Part shown: piece by piece, positions 27,493-37,302 of the stretch
How positions within the stretch are numbered: position 1 is the first letter of the stretch
Layout of the letters: every line of letters starts with the position of its first letter
Source: CAZJFH01 sp964545205
GTDB taxonomy: Bacteria; Pseudomonadota; Alphaproteobacteria; Rhodospirillales; Magnetospirillaceae
NCBI GenBank assembly: GCA_964545205.1
Contig: CAZJFH010000029.1
Location: 1-56,174 of the forward strand
DNA length: 56,174 nucleotides
Direction of reading: 5' to 3'
Translations under genes and position numbers: made by a program
The notes under the pieces: model-generated
Told to the model about the DNA's origin: nothing
Database searches by the model: none
Seen by the model: only the letters and a program-made list of their open reading frames with translations

Positions 27493-28413
27493 TCAGGCGC
27501 AGGGGTCGTCGGCGTCGGGACAGGCGGCGGCGGTCTCGGTCTGCACGACGCTGTGGCCGAGGCCGAAGCGCCGCAACAGCTCGGCCTTGATCGCCGCCAG
27601 GGCGGTCTCGGGATCGGCCTCGGCCGACAGGCGGGCGTGCAGCGTCACCAGGGTCTTGCCGCTGGTCAGCGACCAGGCGTGGATGTGGTGGACGTCCGCC
27701 ACCCCGGGCAGCGCCTGCAGCGCCCGGCACACCGCCGCGGCGTCGAAGTCCTCGGGCGTGCCTTCGAGCAGGATGTGCGCCGCCGAGCGCATCAGCCGCC
27801 AGCCGTTGACCAGGATCAGCGCCGCCACGCCAAGCGACAGCAAAGGATCGATCGGCGTCCAGCCGGTGGTCATGATCACCACCGCCGCGATCACCGCCGC
27901 CGCCGAGCCGATCAGGTCGCCGAGCACGTGCAGCGAGGCGGCCTCGAGGTTGAGGTTCTCGGCCTCGCCGTGGTCGTGGCCGGCATGCAGGGTGCGCAGC
28001 ACCAGCACGTTGACCGCCAGGCCGACGGCGGCGACCAGCAGCATCGGCAGGCCGAGCACCGGCGACGGCGCGCCGAGGCGCTCGACCGCCTCCCAGACGA
28101 TCCAGGCCGCCAGCACCATGACCGCGGCGCCGTTGACCAGCGCCGCCAGGACCTCGAGCCGCTGGTAGCCGTAGGTGCGCTTGGGATCTGCGGCCATGCG
28201 CCCGAAGCGGAACCCCGCCCAGGCCAGCGCCAGGGCCATGGAGTCGGTCAGCATGTGCGCGGCGTCGGCGATCAGCGCCAGCGATCCCGAGACCCAGCCG
28301 CCCAAGGCCTCGACGACCATGAACGCGGCGGTCAGGACGAAGGCGCGCAGCGTCGTGGTCTCGTGCGGGTGGTCGTGGCGATGATGATGGTGGTGGTGGT
28401 GGTGCGCGCCCAT
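27493..28413 (-). CDS. cation diffusion facilitator, CzcD/ZitB-like
   Basis: 306 residues. A His-rich N-terminus (MGAHHHHHHHHRHDHPHE) precedes six membrane helices. The zinc-site residues are present in ADAAHMLTDS (TM2) and HVLGDLIGS (TM5), and a cytoplasmic ferredoxin-like tail follows (VHHIHAWSLTSGK). It exports zinc or a similar divalent metal in exchange for protons. The ATG at 28413 was chosen at the His tract; the frame is open to 28737 without support. A second His segment (HAGHDHGE) lies between TM4 and TM5. Confidence 0.9.
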   Translation of the reverse strand: MGAHHHHHHHHRHDHPHETTTLRAFVLTAAFMVVEALGGWVSGSLALIADAAHMLTDSMALALAWAGFRFGRMAADPKRTYGYQRLEVLAALVNGAAVMVLAAWIVWEAVERLGAPSPVLGLPMLLVAAVGLAVNVLVLRTLHAGHDHGEAENLNLEAASLHVLGDLIGSAAAVIAAVVIMTTGWTPIDPLLSLGVAALILVNGWRLMRSAAHILLEGTPEDFDAAAVCRALQALPGVADVHHIHAWSLTSGKTLVTLHARLSAEADPETALAAIKAELLRRFGLGHSVVQTETAAACPDADDPCA

Positions 28414-28445
28414 GCCGAACAATTTGGCGCGCCGGACGGCGATTG

Positions 28446-29213
28446 TCAGCGCTCGCCGATGTGGTCCAGCAATGCGCGCACCGCATTGGCGACCTGGTCG
28501 TCGCCGGCGGCGATGGCCTCGAGGCGCAGGCGGACCGCCGGATGGCTCCGGGCGTTGGCGACCAGCGACCAGGCGGCGGCGCCGGCCATCAGCGCGCGCC
28601 GGAACGCCCGGCCCGATTCGGGATCGTCGCGCGCCGCCAGCTCGTCCATGCGGTCGGGCGGCAGCAGGGCGGGCAGGATCGCCGCCACCTTGGCGACGTA
28701 GTCGGTGTCGCCGGTGGCGAAGAACGACACCCAGCACAGGTCGAGGTGATGCGGCGACATCGCGACCAGCGCCTGTTTCGAGAACACCGGGAATCCGCGC
28801 AGGACCTCGAGCCGGTCGGGCGGAATCCTGCCGCCGGCGGCCAGACGCTCGACGGCGGCTTCGCGGCCGGCAACACCCGACATCCAGATCGCCGTCGCCG
28901 CCACCGCCACCGTCGGCGCCGGCGTCTCGGCCGGCGACACCGCCGCGACGAGCGCCGGCAGCAGTCCGGGATCGGCCTGCAGCAGATGCTGGTAGAACAC
29001 CGCGATCAGATTGGCGCCCTCGGGCCGTTCCAGCGTCGCCGGATCGACCGTGGTCAGCCAGCCGAAGGCGGCGTGCGGGTCCGGCGAGACGTAGTAGGAC
29101 ATGACCCGCTCGCCGAGATGCCGGCCGTCGGCCGCGTCGGCGGCGGCGAGCCCCGGCCAGGACAGCCCCAGGACCAGGGCCAGGGCCGCGAGCAGGCGTT
29201 TCGGCACGGTCAT
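28446..29213 (-). CDS. secreted hypothetical protein, 255 residues
   Basis: Signal peptide at 1 to about 25 (LLAALALVLGLSWPGLAAADA). The rest is alpha-helical with an ARM-like feel (ANLIAVFYQHLLQADPGLLPALV; FRRALMAGAAAWSLV) and a PHHLDLCWVSFFATGD segment. No catalytic motif is seen. It lies 32 bases upstream of the CDF gene on the same strand and may be cotranscribed with it. Confidence 0.6.
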   Translation of the reverse strand: MTVPKRLLAALALVLGLSWPGLAAADAADGRHLGERVMSYYVSPDPHAAFGWLTTVDPATLERPEGANLIAVFYQHLLQADPGLLPALVAAVSPAETPAPTVAVAATAIWMSGVAGREAAVERLAAGGRIPPDRLEVLRGFPVFSKQALVAMSPHHLDLCWVSFFATGDTDYVAKVAAILPALLPPDRMDELAARDDPESGRAFRRALMAGAAAWSLVANARSHPAVRLRLEAIAAGDDQVANAVRALLDHIGER

Positions 29214-29241
29214 CGCGACCGCGTCACCGGCGGTCGGCGCA

Positions 29242-29655
29242 TCAAGCGTTGACAGCCTGGGGCTGACCGTCGTCGTTGCTGGGCGCGGTGGAGGCGCGGT
29301 CGCCCTCGCCGTCGGAGTCGTCGTCGCCCTCCGGCATCTGCTGGTCCTCGGCCGGCGTCGACATCGGCCGGCGCTGGCCGTTGGCGTTCGGGTTGTTGGC
29401 CGCGGCGTTGTTGATCACGCGGAAATAATGCTCGGCGTGCTGGTAGTAATTCTCGGCAGCGATCCGATCGCCCTGAGAGTGGGCGTCCCTGGCCATCGCC
29501 AGATACTTCTCCATCACCTGATGGGCGTTGCCGCGAACGCGCACCTCCGGACCGCTGCTGTCGAAGGTCTGATTACGCACGCTCATGTGCTTTTTGCCAC
29601 CCATGTTGCGGCCGCCGCGCGACCGCTGCTTTCCATTCGAAGACCCTGGCTTCAT
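29242..29655 (-). CDS. DUF4167 domain protein
   Basis: 137 residues. The N-terminus is basic and Gly/Arg-rich (GKQRSRGGRNMGGKKH), followed by the DUF4167 core (GNAHQVMEKYLAMARDA, then DRIAAENYYQHAEHYFRVIN), then an acidic disordered tail. In alphaproteobacteria this gene commonly follows prfA-prmC, as here. The basic start suggests nucleic-acid or ribosome contact; function is unknown. RBS GAAGG is four bases before the ATG. Confidence 0.85.
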   Translation of the reverse strand: MKPGSSNGKQRSRGGRNMGGKKHMSVRNQTFDSSGPEVRVRGNAHQVMEKYLAMARDAHSQGDRIAAENYYQHAEHYFRVINNAAANNPNANGQRRPMSTPAEDQQMPEGDDDSDGEGDRASTAPSNDDGQPQAVNA

Positions 29656-29851
29656 GGTACCTTCAGTATAGAGTTATTGGTCAAAGTTCCCCGTTGCGCC
29701 GGATGACCGGCTTGCGGGCGCTGTACTGGCGACGGCGGGGGTCTTGACGGCGACGCGGAGAACAGAACGCATCGGTTCACTGTTCTCGGCGGCAATCGCT
29801 CTGCGGCCAAAGTAGTCGGTAACCGGAAGGTTTCCAACTCTTTTTTTCGGC
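29656..29851. other. intergenic region upstream of the DUF4167 gene, with hairpin
   Basis: 196 bases without a gene. It contains a perfect 8-bp stem GAGAACAG (29758-29765) / CTGTTCTC (29780-29787) and, on the plus strand, a T7 run at 29841-29847. The run has the wrong orientation to terminate prmC. Confidence 0.4.
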
Positions 29852-30708
29852 CTAGGCCGTCCGCCTCGGGCGCCGTGCCCAGACGCATCGTTCGATGCCG
29901 GCGAGATCGTGTCGCACGCCGCCGAACGCCAGTCCCGAGGACAGCAATATGGCGGATACCGCCGGCGCCTGCCCGGCGCCCACCTCGAACACCGCGACCC
30001 CGCCCGGGGTCAGCAGCCGCGCCACTTGCGGCGCCAATGCGCGGTAGCAGTCGAGGCCGTCGCGACCGCCGCATAGCGCGGCCCGCGGCTCGAACCGCGA
30101 TACTTCCGGCTGCAGGCCGGGAACCTCGTCATCGGGTATATAGGGCGGGTTGGAGACGATTGCATCGAAGCATCCGTCTAGTCCCGCGCCCCATTCGCCC
30201 TGCCGGATTTCCGCCCGTTCCGCCAGGCCGAGCCGGCGGGCGTTGTCCGCCGCGACGGCGCAGGCGCCGGGCGAGCGGTCGATGCCGAGACCGGTGGCCC
30301 GCGGCAGTTCCGACAGCAGCGCCAGCAGGATGCATCCCGTGCCGGTGCCGAGGTCGAGAAGCCGCCACGGCGCGTCGCGCTCGCCCAGCAGTTCCAGGGT
30401 CGTCTCGACCACCAGCTCGGTGTCCGGGCGCGGGTCGAGGGTATCGGCGGTGACGCGGAACGGCAGGCTCCAGAACTCGCGGCCGCCGAGGATGTGGGCC
30501 AGCGGTTCGCGCTCGCACCTGCGGGCGACCAGGGCCTCGTAGGCGCCGATCTCGTCGGCGGCCAGGGGCCGCTCGGGCCGCGAGAACAGGCTCATCGGCT
30601 CGACACCGAGCAGATGGGCAAGCAGGGCCCTGGCGTCAACCCGGGCGCCGTCGATTCCCGCCGCGCGCAGCCGCCGGGTCGCGTCCGCCAGCGCCTCGCC
30701 GACGGTGG

Positions 30709-30712
<4 letters not shown>
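29852..30712 (-). CDS. prmC: release factor glutamine methyltransferase
   Basis: 286 residues. The N-terminal helical domain (1-85) is followed by a Rossmann methyltransferase domain: LLDLGTGTGCILLALL and the catalytic NPPYIP in IVSNPPYIPDDEV. It methylates the Gln of the GGQ loop of release factors. The GTG start at 30712 overlaps the prfA stop by 4 bases, so the two are translationally coupled. Confidence 0.95.
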
Positions 30713-31782
<1,070 letters not shown>

Positions 31783-31797
31783 CGTGGGCCAATCTTC

Positions 31798-31922
31798 TCC
31801 CTCTCCCCTTGGGGGAGAGGGCCGGGGTGAGGGGTGATGCTGGATCTGGGACGCCGCCGCGGAAGGGCCCTCACCCTCCCCGCCTCCGGCGGGTCCCCTC
31901 CCTCTCCCCCGGGGGGAGAGGG
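31798..31922. repeat. paired family A palindromes
   Basis: CCCTCTCCCCTTGGGGGAGA then GGGCCGGGGTGAGGGG (from about 31800), then about 30 bases of unique sequence, then GGGCCCTCACCCTCCCCGCC and a CCCTCTCCCCCGGGGGGAGA hairpin ending at 31922. It separates hemA from prfA. Confidence 0.8.
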
Positions 31923-31932
31923 CAAAACACGG

Positions 31933-33207
31933 CTACCCGTCCCGCTCGAGGCGGAACAGGCGGCGGATGACGGCTTCGGTGGCGTCCCAGTCGGGGCGGC
32001 CGGCCTCGCCCATGCCGGCGATGTCCTTCATCACCTCGCTTGGGTCGTGCAGCAGCCGGTGGATCAGCAGGCGCGTCGCCTTGTCGGCGTCGCCGCCGGC
32101 CTCGCGCAGCACGTCCTCGCGCGTCGCCTCGAACCGGTTGCGCAGCGCGACGATGGCCGGCACCGCCGTGCGGGCGGCGCGGCCGCGGACGTAGTCCGAC
32201 AGCTCGCCGTCGACGATCTGCCAGGCGGCGCGGGCCGCGGCCTCGCGGGTGGCGCGGCCTTCGAGGGCGACGCGTTCGAGGTCGGACAGGTCGTAGAGGA
32301 AGGCGCCCTCGATGCGGTTGACGGCCGGGTCGACGTCGCCGGGAATGCCGGCGTCGACCAGGAAGATCGGCTTGCGCCGGCGCTTCTTCAAGGCGGCGGT
32401 GACCGCCTCGGTCGACACGACCTGATGGCGGCCGCCGACCGCGGTCAGCACGATGTCGGCCTGGGCCAGCGCGTCGCCGACATCCTCGAACGCCACCAGT
32501 TCGGCGTCGAGGCTTCCCGCCACCGCCTCGGCGCGGCTGGCGCGCGGCGCGGTGACCATCAGCCGCTTGAGCCCGGCGGCGAGCAGCGCCTCGGCGACCA
32601 GCTCGCCCATGTCGCCGGCGCCGATCAGCAGCGCCTCGCAGCGGCCGATCTCGCCGTGCAGGTCGCGGGCGAACTGCACCGCCGCGGCGGCGATCGACAC
32701 CGGCCGCTCGGCGATGTGGGTCTCGGTGCGCACCCGCTTGGCGACGCCGTAGGCGGTCTGCAGCAGCGCCTCCAGCTCGGGCCCGACCATGCCGGCCTCG
32801 CGGCTGAAGCGGTGCACCGCCTTGACCTGGCCGAGCACGTGCGGCTCGCCGATGATCAGGCTGTCCAGCGAGCAGGTGACCGCGAAGGCATGGCGCACGG
32901 CGTCGGCGCCGAAATGGCTGTAGAGCTGGGCGCCGAGCGCCTCGGTCGCGACATTGGCGCGGCGCGCCAGCACGCCGGTGACGATCTTCGCGGCGCGGCG
33001 GGGATCGGGATCGGCGGCCAGCACCTCGACGCGGTCGCAGGTCGACAGCGCCACCGCCTGGCCCAGCCCGGCCTCGCGCAGCTCGTCGAGGAAGGCCGGC
33101 ACGCCGGCGTCGTCGACGAACAGCTGGTCGCGCAGGGCGAGCGAACTCGAACGGTGGTTGGCGCCGACGACGACGATCTGGGCGATGGAGAGCGGCGCCG
33201 CGTTCAC
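31933..33207 (-). CDS. hemA: glutamyl-tRNA reductase
   Basis: 424 residues. It reduces glutamyl-tRNA to glutamate-1-semialdehyde, the first step of the C5 route to tetrapyrroles. The catalytic Cys57 is in ALSTCDRVEV (usually STCNR). Other marks are SLDSLIIGEPHVLGQVK, the NADPH fold GAGDMGELVAEALL and the C-terminal dimerisation helix. The GTG start at 33207 lies one base after the hisS stop. The downstream order is hemA-prfA-prmC. Confidence 0.94.
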   Translation of the reverse strand: MNAAPLSIAQIVVVGANHRSSSLALRDQLFVDDAGVPAFLDELREAGLGQAVALSTCDRVEVLAADPDPRRAAKIVTGVLARRANVATEALGAQLYSHFGADAVRHAFAVTCSLDSLIIGEPHVLGQVKAVHRFSREAGMVGPELEALLQTAYGVAKRVRTETHIAERPVSIAAAAVQFARDLHGEIGRCEALLIGAGDMGELVAEALLAAGLKRLMVTAPRASRAEAVAGSLDAELVAFEDVGDALAQADIVLTAVGGRHQVVSTEAVTAALKKRRRKPIFLVDAGIPGDVDPAVNRIEGAFLYDLSDLERVALEGRATREAAARAAWQIVDGELSDYVRGRAARTAVPAIVALRNRFEATREDVLREAGGDADKATRLLIHRLLHDPSEVMKDIAGMGEAGRPDWDATEAVIRRLFRLERDG

Positions 33208-33208
33208 G

Positions 33209-34447
33209 TCATGCCAAGCGCACCAGGCGCTCCTCCAGCTCGCCCAGCGGCACTTCCTGCTGCTCGCCGGAATCGAGGTCGCGCAGGGTGGCCGCGCCGC
33301 GCGCCGCCTCGTCCTGGCCGAGGATCACCGCGGCGCGGGCACCCGCCTTGTTGGCGCGGGCCATGCGCTTCTTCATGTTGCCGGAAAAGCCGAGCTCGAC
33401 CGCGAAGCCGGCGCGGCGCAGCCGCTCGGCCAGCGCCATCGCCGCGAGATCGTCGCCCATCGGCACGACGGCGACCGGCCGCGCCGCGTCGGGCACGTCC
33501 CGCAGCAGCATCGCCAGCCGCTCGATGCCGGCGGCCCAGCCGATGCCGGCGGTCTGCGGCCCGCCCATCTGGGCGATCAGCCCGTCGTAGCGGCCGCCGG
33601 CCATCACCGTGCCCTGGGCGCCCAGCGCCGTGGTGGTGAACTCGAACGCGGTGTGGCTGTAGTAGTCGAGCCCGCGCACCAGCCGCGGATTGACGGCATA
33701 GGCGATGCCCATGCGCTCCAGCCCGGCCTTGACGGTGTCGAAGAAGGCGCGCGAGGCGTCGTTGAGGTAGTCGGTCAGCACCGGCGCGTCGGCGACGATG
33801 GCCTTGTCGCCCTCGTCCTTCGAATCGAGCACGCGCAGCGGATTGCGCTCCAGCCGGTTGCGGCTGTCCTCGGACAGCCGATCGAGACGGCCGCGCAGAT
33901 AGCCGACCAGCGCCTCGCGGTAGGCGGCGCGGCTTTCGGCGTCGCCGAGCGAGTTGAGCTCCAGGGTGATGGTGCCGGCGAGGCCCAGCGCGTCGAGGAT
34001 GTGGGCGCCGAGCGCGATGGTCTCGACGTCGGCCAGCGGCCCCTCGACGCCGAGCAGCTCGACGCCGATCTGATGGAACTGGCGCAGCCGGCCCTTCTGC
34101 GGCCGCTCGTAGCGGAACATCGGGCCGCGATAGAAGAACTTCAGCGGCAGGTTCTGGCTCAAGCCGCCGGAGATGAAGGCGCGGGCGACGCCGGCGGTGC
34201 CTTCGGGCCGCAGGGTGACGTCCTCGCCGCCGCGGTCGGTGAAGGTGTACATCTCCTTGGTGACGACGTCCGAGGTCTCGCCGAGGGTGCGCGAGAACAC
34301 CTCGGTGAACTCGAAGATCGGCGTCGCGATCTCGCCGTAGCCGTAGCGCCGGGCGATGTCGAGCGCCACCGCCTCGACGTGGCGATGGCGGCGGGCGTCC
34401 TCGGGCAGAAGGTCGTGGGTGCCGCGAACGGGCTGCAGATTGGCCAT
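33209..34447 (-). CDS. hisS: histidyl-tRNA synthetase
   Basis: 412 residues, class II synthetase. Motif 2 (FYRGPMFRYERPQKGRLRQF), the His-specific LVRGLDYYSHTAFEF, and motif 3 (GIGWAAGIERLAMLL) are all present, followed by the anticodon-binding domain. The ATG overlaps the ispG stop by one base (TAATG). Confidence 0.97.
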   Translation of the reverse strand: MANLQPVRGTHDLLPEDARRHRHVEAVALDIARRYGYGEIATPIFEFTEVFSRTLGETSDVVTKEMYTFTDRGGEDVTLRPEGTAGVARAFISGGLSQNLPLKFFYRGPMFRYERPQKGRLRQFHQIGVELLGVEGPLADVETIALGAHILDALGLAGTITLELNSLGDAESRAAYREALVGYLRGRLDRLSEDSRNRLERNPLRVLDSKDEGDKAIVADAPVLTDYLNDASRAFFDTVKAGLERMGIAYAVNPRLVRGLDYYSHTAFEFTTTALGAQGTVMAGGRYDGLIAQMGGPQTAGIGWAAGIERLAMLLRDVPDAARPVAVVPMGDDLAAMALAERLRRAGFAVELGFSGNMKKRMARANKAGARAAVILGQDEAARGAATLRDLDSGEQQEVPLGELEERLVRLA

Positions 34448-35565
34448 TATTCCGCCGCCTCTTCGCTTTCGGCCGCCTTGATCTCGGCGGCCTTCCTCTC
34501 GACCAGTTCGACGATGTGCTCGATCATCGCCGGCGTGTCGACGCGGTGGTCGGGCGTGCCGGCGACGTAGACCATGTGGTTGTTGCCGCCGCCGCCGGTC
34601 AGGCCGATATCGGTCTCGCGCGCCTCGCCGGGGCCGTTGACGACGCAGCCGATGATCGACAGCGTGATCGGCGCGGTGACGTGGGCCAGGCGCTTCTCCA
34701 GCGCCTCGACCGTCTTGACGACGTCGAAGCCCTGGCGGGCGCAGGACGGGCACGAAACGATGCGCACGCCGCGCGTGCGCAGGCCCAGCGACTTCAGGAT
34801 GTCGAAGCCGACGCGGATCTCCTCGACCGGATCGGCCGACAGCGAAACGCGAATGGTGTCGCCGATGCCGTTCCACAGCAGGTTGCCGATGCCGATCGCC
34901 GATTTCACGGTGCCCGACATCAGGCCGCCGGCCTCGGTGATGCCGAGGTGCAGGGGATAGTCGCAGGCCTCGGCCAGGCCCCGGTAGGCGGCGACGGCCA
35001 GGAACACGTCCGAGGCCTTGACGCTGATCTTGAAGTCGCGGAAGTCGTTGTCCTCGAGGATCTTGGCGTGCTCCATGGCGCTCTCGACCATGGCCTCGGG
35101 ATTGGGCTCGCCGTACTTCTCGAGCAGGTGCTTCTCGAGGCTGCCGGCGTTGACGCCGATGCGCATCGAGCAGCCGTGGTCCTTGGCCGCCCTGACGACG
35201 TCGCGCACCCGCGCCGCCGAGCCGATGTTGCCGGGATTGATGCGCAGGCAGGCGGCCCCCGCCTCGGCGGCCTCGATGGCGCGCTTGTAGTGGAAATGGA
35301 TGTCGGCCACGACCGGCACCGAGACGCCCTTGACGATCTCCTTCAGCGCCGCCGTCGATTCCTCGTCGGGACAGGAGACGCGCACGATGTCGGCGCCGGC
35401 CTCCTCCAGGCGGCGGATCTGGGCGATGGTCGCCGCGGCGTCCGAGGTCAGCGTGTTGGTCATCGACTGCACCGAGATCGGCGCGTCGCCGCCGACCGGC
35501 ACCTTGCCGACGAAGATCTGACGACTCTTGCGGCGCAGAATCTGCTGATACGGGCGATGGCTCAT
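34447..35565 (-). CDS. ispG: 4-hydroxy-3-methylbut-2-en-1-yl diphosphate synthase
   Basis: 372 residues. It catalyses the penultimate step of the MEP isoprenoid pathway. The N-terminal TIM-barrel part (VQSMTNTLTSD, VADIHFHYKRA) and the [4Fe-4S] cysteines (VSCPSCARQ and GCVVNGPGEA) are seen. The start at MSHRPYQ (35565) fits family length; the frame extends to 35628. Confidence 0.96.
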   Translation of the reverse strand: MSHRPYQQILRRKSRQIFVGKVPVGGDAPISVQSMTNTLTSDAAATIAQIRRLEEAGADIVRVSCPDEESTAALKEIVKGVSVPVVADIHFHYKRAIEAAEAGAACLRINPGNIGSAARVRDVVRAAKDHGCSMRIGVNAGSLEKHLLEKYGEPNPEAMVESAMEHAKILEDNDFRDFKISVKASDVFLAVAAYRGLAEACDYPLHLGITEAGGLMSGTVKSAIGIGNLLWNGIGDTIRVSLSADPVEEIRVGFDILKSLGLRTRGVRIVSCPSCARQGFDVVKTVEALEKRLAHVTAPITLSIIGCVVNGPGEARETDIGLTGGGGNNHMVYVAGTPDHRVDTPAMIEHIVELVERKAAEIKAAESEEAAE

Positions 35566-35640
35566 GGCGATCTCGGGTGAAGCTGCCTGGGAGCGAGGGT
35601 TATAACGCGAAGCCGCGGAGGAAGGCAAAGGCGCCGGTGC

Positions 35641-36861
35641 CTAGGGATTGCCGGCCAGCAGCTTCTGCGGCTCGAGCGCGATGCCGCGCCGCACGGCCCC
35701 CACCGGGCCCAGCGACGGCGCCGCCTGGCCGTCGACCACCACCTCGAGTCCCCCCGCCGACCCGGTCATCAGCGTCAGCCCCGGCCGGTTCGGCACCCGG
35801 TAGGTGTCGCCCGGCCGCATCAGGCGGGTCAGCAGCAGGGTGTCGTTCTCGCGCACCTGGATCCAGGAATCGTCGACGGCGCGCAGCACGATGCGGGAAT
35901 CGGCGTTGTTCTGGCCGTAGACGCGCGGCCCGTCGCCGTTGGCGCCCTCGGCCTCCGGTGGCGCCGGCGGCGGCGGCGGCGGCGTGGTCGCCGCGACCGA
36001 GGCCTCGGGCACGGGCTCGGTCGCCGGCGCGGCATCCAAGGTGACGACCGGCAGATCGGGCTCCGGCGTCTCCTCGGGGACGGCCGGCGGCGGCGGCGCG
36101 GCGGCGACCGCGTCGGCGGTCGGCTGCTCGGCGGCGGGCTGCTCGGCGGCTGGCTGCCCGGGGGATGGCTGCTCGGCGAGGCTCTGCCCGGCCGCCGCTT
36201 GCTCGGGGAGCGACCGTTCGGGCGCCGGCGCGGCGGCGGGCGGTTCGGCCTCGGCGAGCGCGGCCTCCGGAGCGGCATCGCTCGGGGCGGCGGCAGGCGC
36301 CTCGGCGACGGGCGCGGCCGGCCGCTCCGCCGGTTCCTCGACGACGGGCGCCGTCTCGCCGGAGTCGGCGACGACCGGCCGGGGCGGCTCCTCGCCGGTG
36401 ATCAGGACGCGCAGCCGTTCCGGCAAGGCCGGGACCAGCTCGGCGATCGATTCCTCGCGGCTGCTCATGTAGTACCAGCCGCCATAGGCGGCGGCGGCCA
36501 GCACCAGACCCAGGAACAGGATGGCGCCGCCGGGAATTCGGCCTTCGGACACCGGCGACGGGAACACCAGCTCGGTGCGATTGTCGAGGCCGCCCGCCGC
36601 TTCCTCCTTGAAGCGCCGCAGAATCTCCTCGGAATCGAGTTCGAGATAGTCGGCGTAGGCCCGCATGAAGCCGCTGGCGTAGGTCGAGCCCGGCAATTCG
36701 TGGAACCGGCCGCTCTCCATCGCGACGAGATAGGCCTGGCGGATGCGGAGGTGCTCGGCGACGTCGGCGATGTGCTGCCCCAGAGCCATGCGTCGCGCGC
36801 GCAGGACCGCCCCGACGCCGCCGCCGGGCTCAGCCCCACTCTGCTCCAGATTCTCCGTCAA
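35641..36861 (-). CDS. RodZ-like helix-turn-helix membrane protein
   Basis: 406 residues. An N-terminal HTH (15-85, LRARRMALGQHIADVAEHL, YLVAMESGRFHELPGSTYA) matches the cytoplasmic MreB-binding domain of RodZ. One membrane helix (about 108-128) is followed by a long Pro/Ala/Glu-rich linker with AAEQP-type repeats, and a C-terminal DUF4115-like beta domain (DDSWIQVRENDTLLLTRLMRPGDTY). It should act in cell-shape control. The start is TTG at 36861, three bases after GGGAGAGG; no ATG fits. Confidence 0.85.
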   Translation of the reverse strand: MTENLEQSGAEPGGGVGAVLRARRMALGQHIADVAEHLRIRQAYLVAMESGRFHELPGSTYASGFMRAYADYLELDSEEILRRFKEEAAGGLDNRTELVFPSPVSEGRIPGGAILFLGLVLAAAAYGGWYYMSSREESIAELVPALPERLRVLITGEEPPRPVVADSGETAPVVEEPAERPAAPVAEAPAAAPSDAAPEAALAEAEPPAAAPAPERSLPEQAAAGQSLAEQPSPGQPAAEQPAAEQPTADAVAAAPPPPAVPEETPEPDLPVVTLDAAPATEPVPEASVAATTPPPPPPAPPEAEGANGDGPRVYGQNNADSRIVLRAVDDSWIQVRENDTLLLTRLMRPGDTYRVPNRPGLTLMTGSAGGLEVVVDGQAAPSLGPVGAVRRGIALEPQKLLAGNP

Positions 36862-36990
36862 CGGCCTCTCCCAGACGAATAGCTGCCTTTTGGCAAGGAC
36901 TTACGGCCAATGTCTAATTAGCAGATGCAACGGGCGGCTGGCAATCCGGGATTGGCGCGACCGTCCCCAGGCGGTCATGCACCTGCGCCC

Positions 36991-37245
36991 GTCATGGCCG
37001 GGCTCGTCCCACGGCCGTCCGGTTTAAGGTCGGATCGGCGTATCCGGCCCTTGAAGTCGTCATGGCCGGGCGAAGTCCCGGCCATCCACGTGGCGCGGTC
37101 GCACTCCTGCCGGGAACCGGCCGCATGCGGAAAGACGTGGATGGCCGGGACAAGCCCGGCCATGACGCGATGAGTGCGCATCGGCGAAAACAGCACAACG
37201 TGATTCGTTAAGCCGGACAGCAGTGGGCTCGTCCCGGCCATGACG
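36991..37245. repeat. family B inverted-repeat cluster
   Basis: The main element at 37059-37166 (GTCATGGCCGGGCGAAGTCC to GGGACAAGCCCGGCCATGAC) matches the one at 10685-10795 in both arms but not in its centre. Partial copies flank it: GTCATGGCCGGGCTCGTCCC at 36991 and, inverted, GGGCTCGTCCCGGCCATGAC at 37225-37244. GCCGTCCGGTTTAAGGTCG (37012-) resembles 10634-. The 441 bases between the rodZ-like gene and ptsP hold nothing else but promoter-sized gaps. Confidence 0.82.
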
Positions 37246-37302
37246 ACTTCAAGGGCAGTGAAACGTTGATGCCCGGGGAGCCTCGCGAAAGCGGCGGGAC
37301 GC

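Noticed and set aside
29841..29847. T7 run as a terminator of prmC
   Set aside because: The run is on the plus strand. prmC is transcribed on the minus strand, where it reads as A7.
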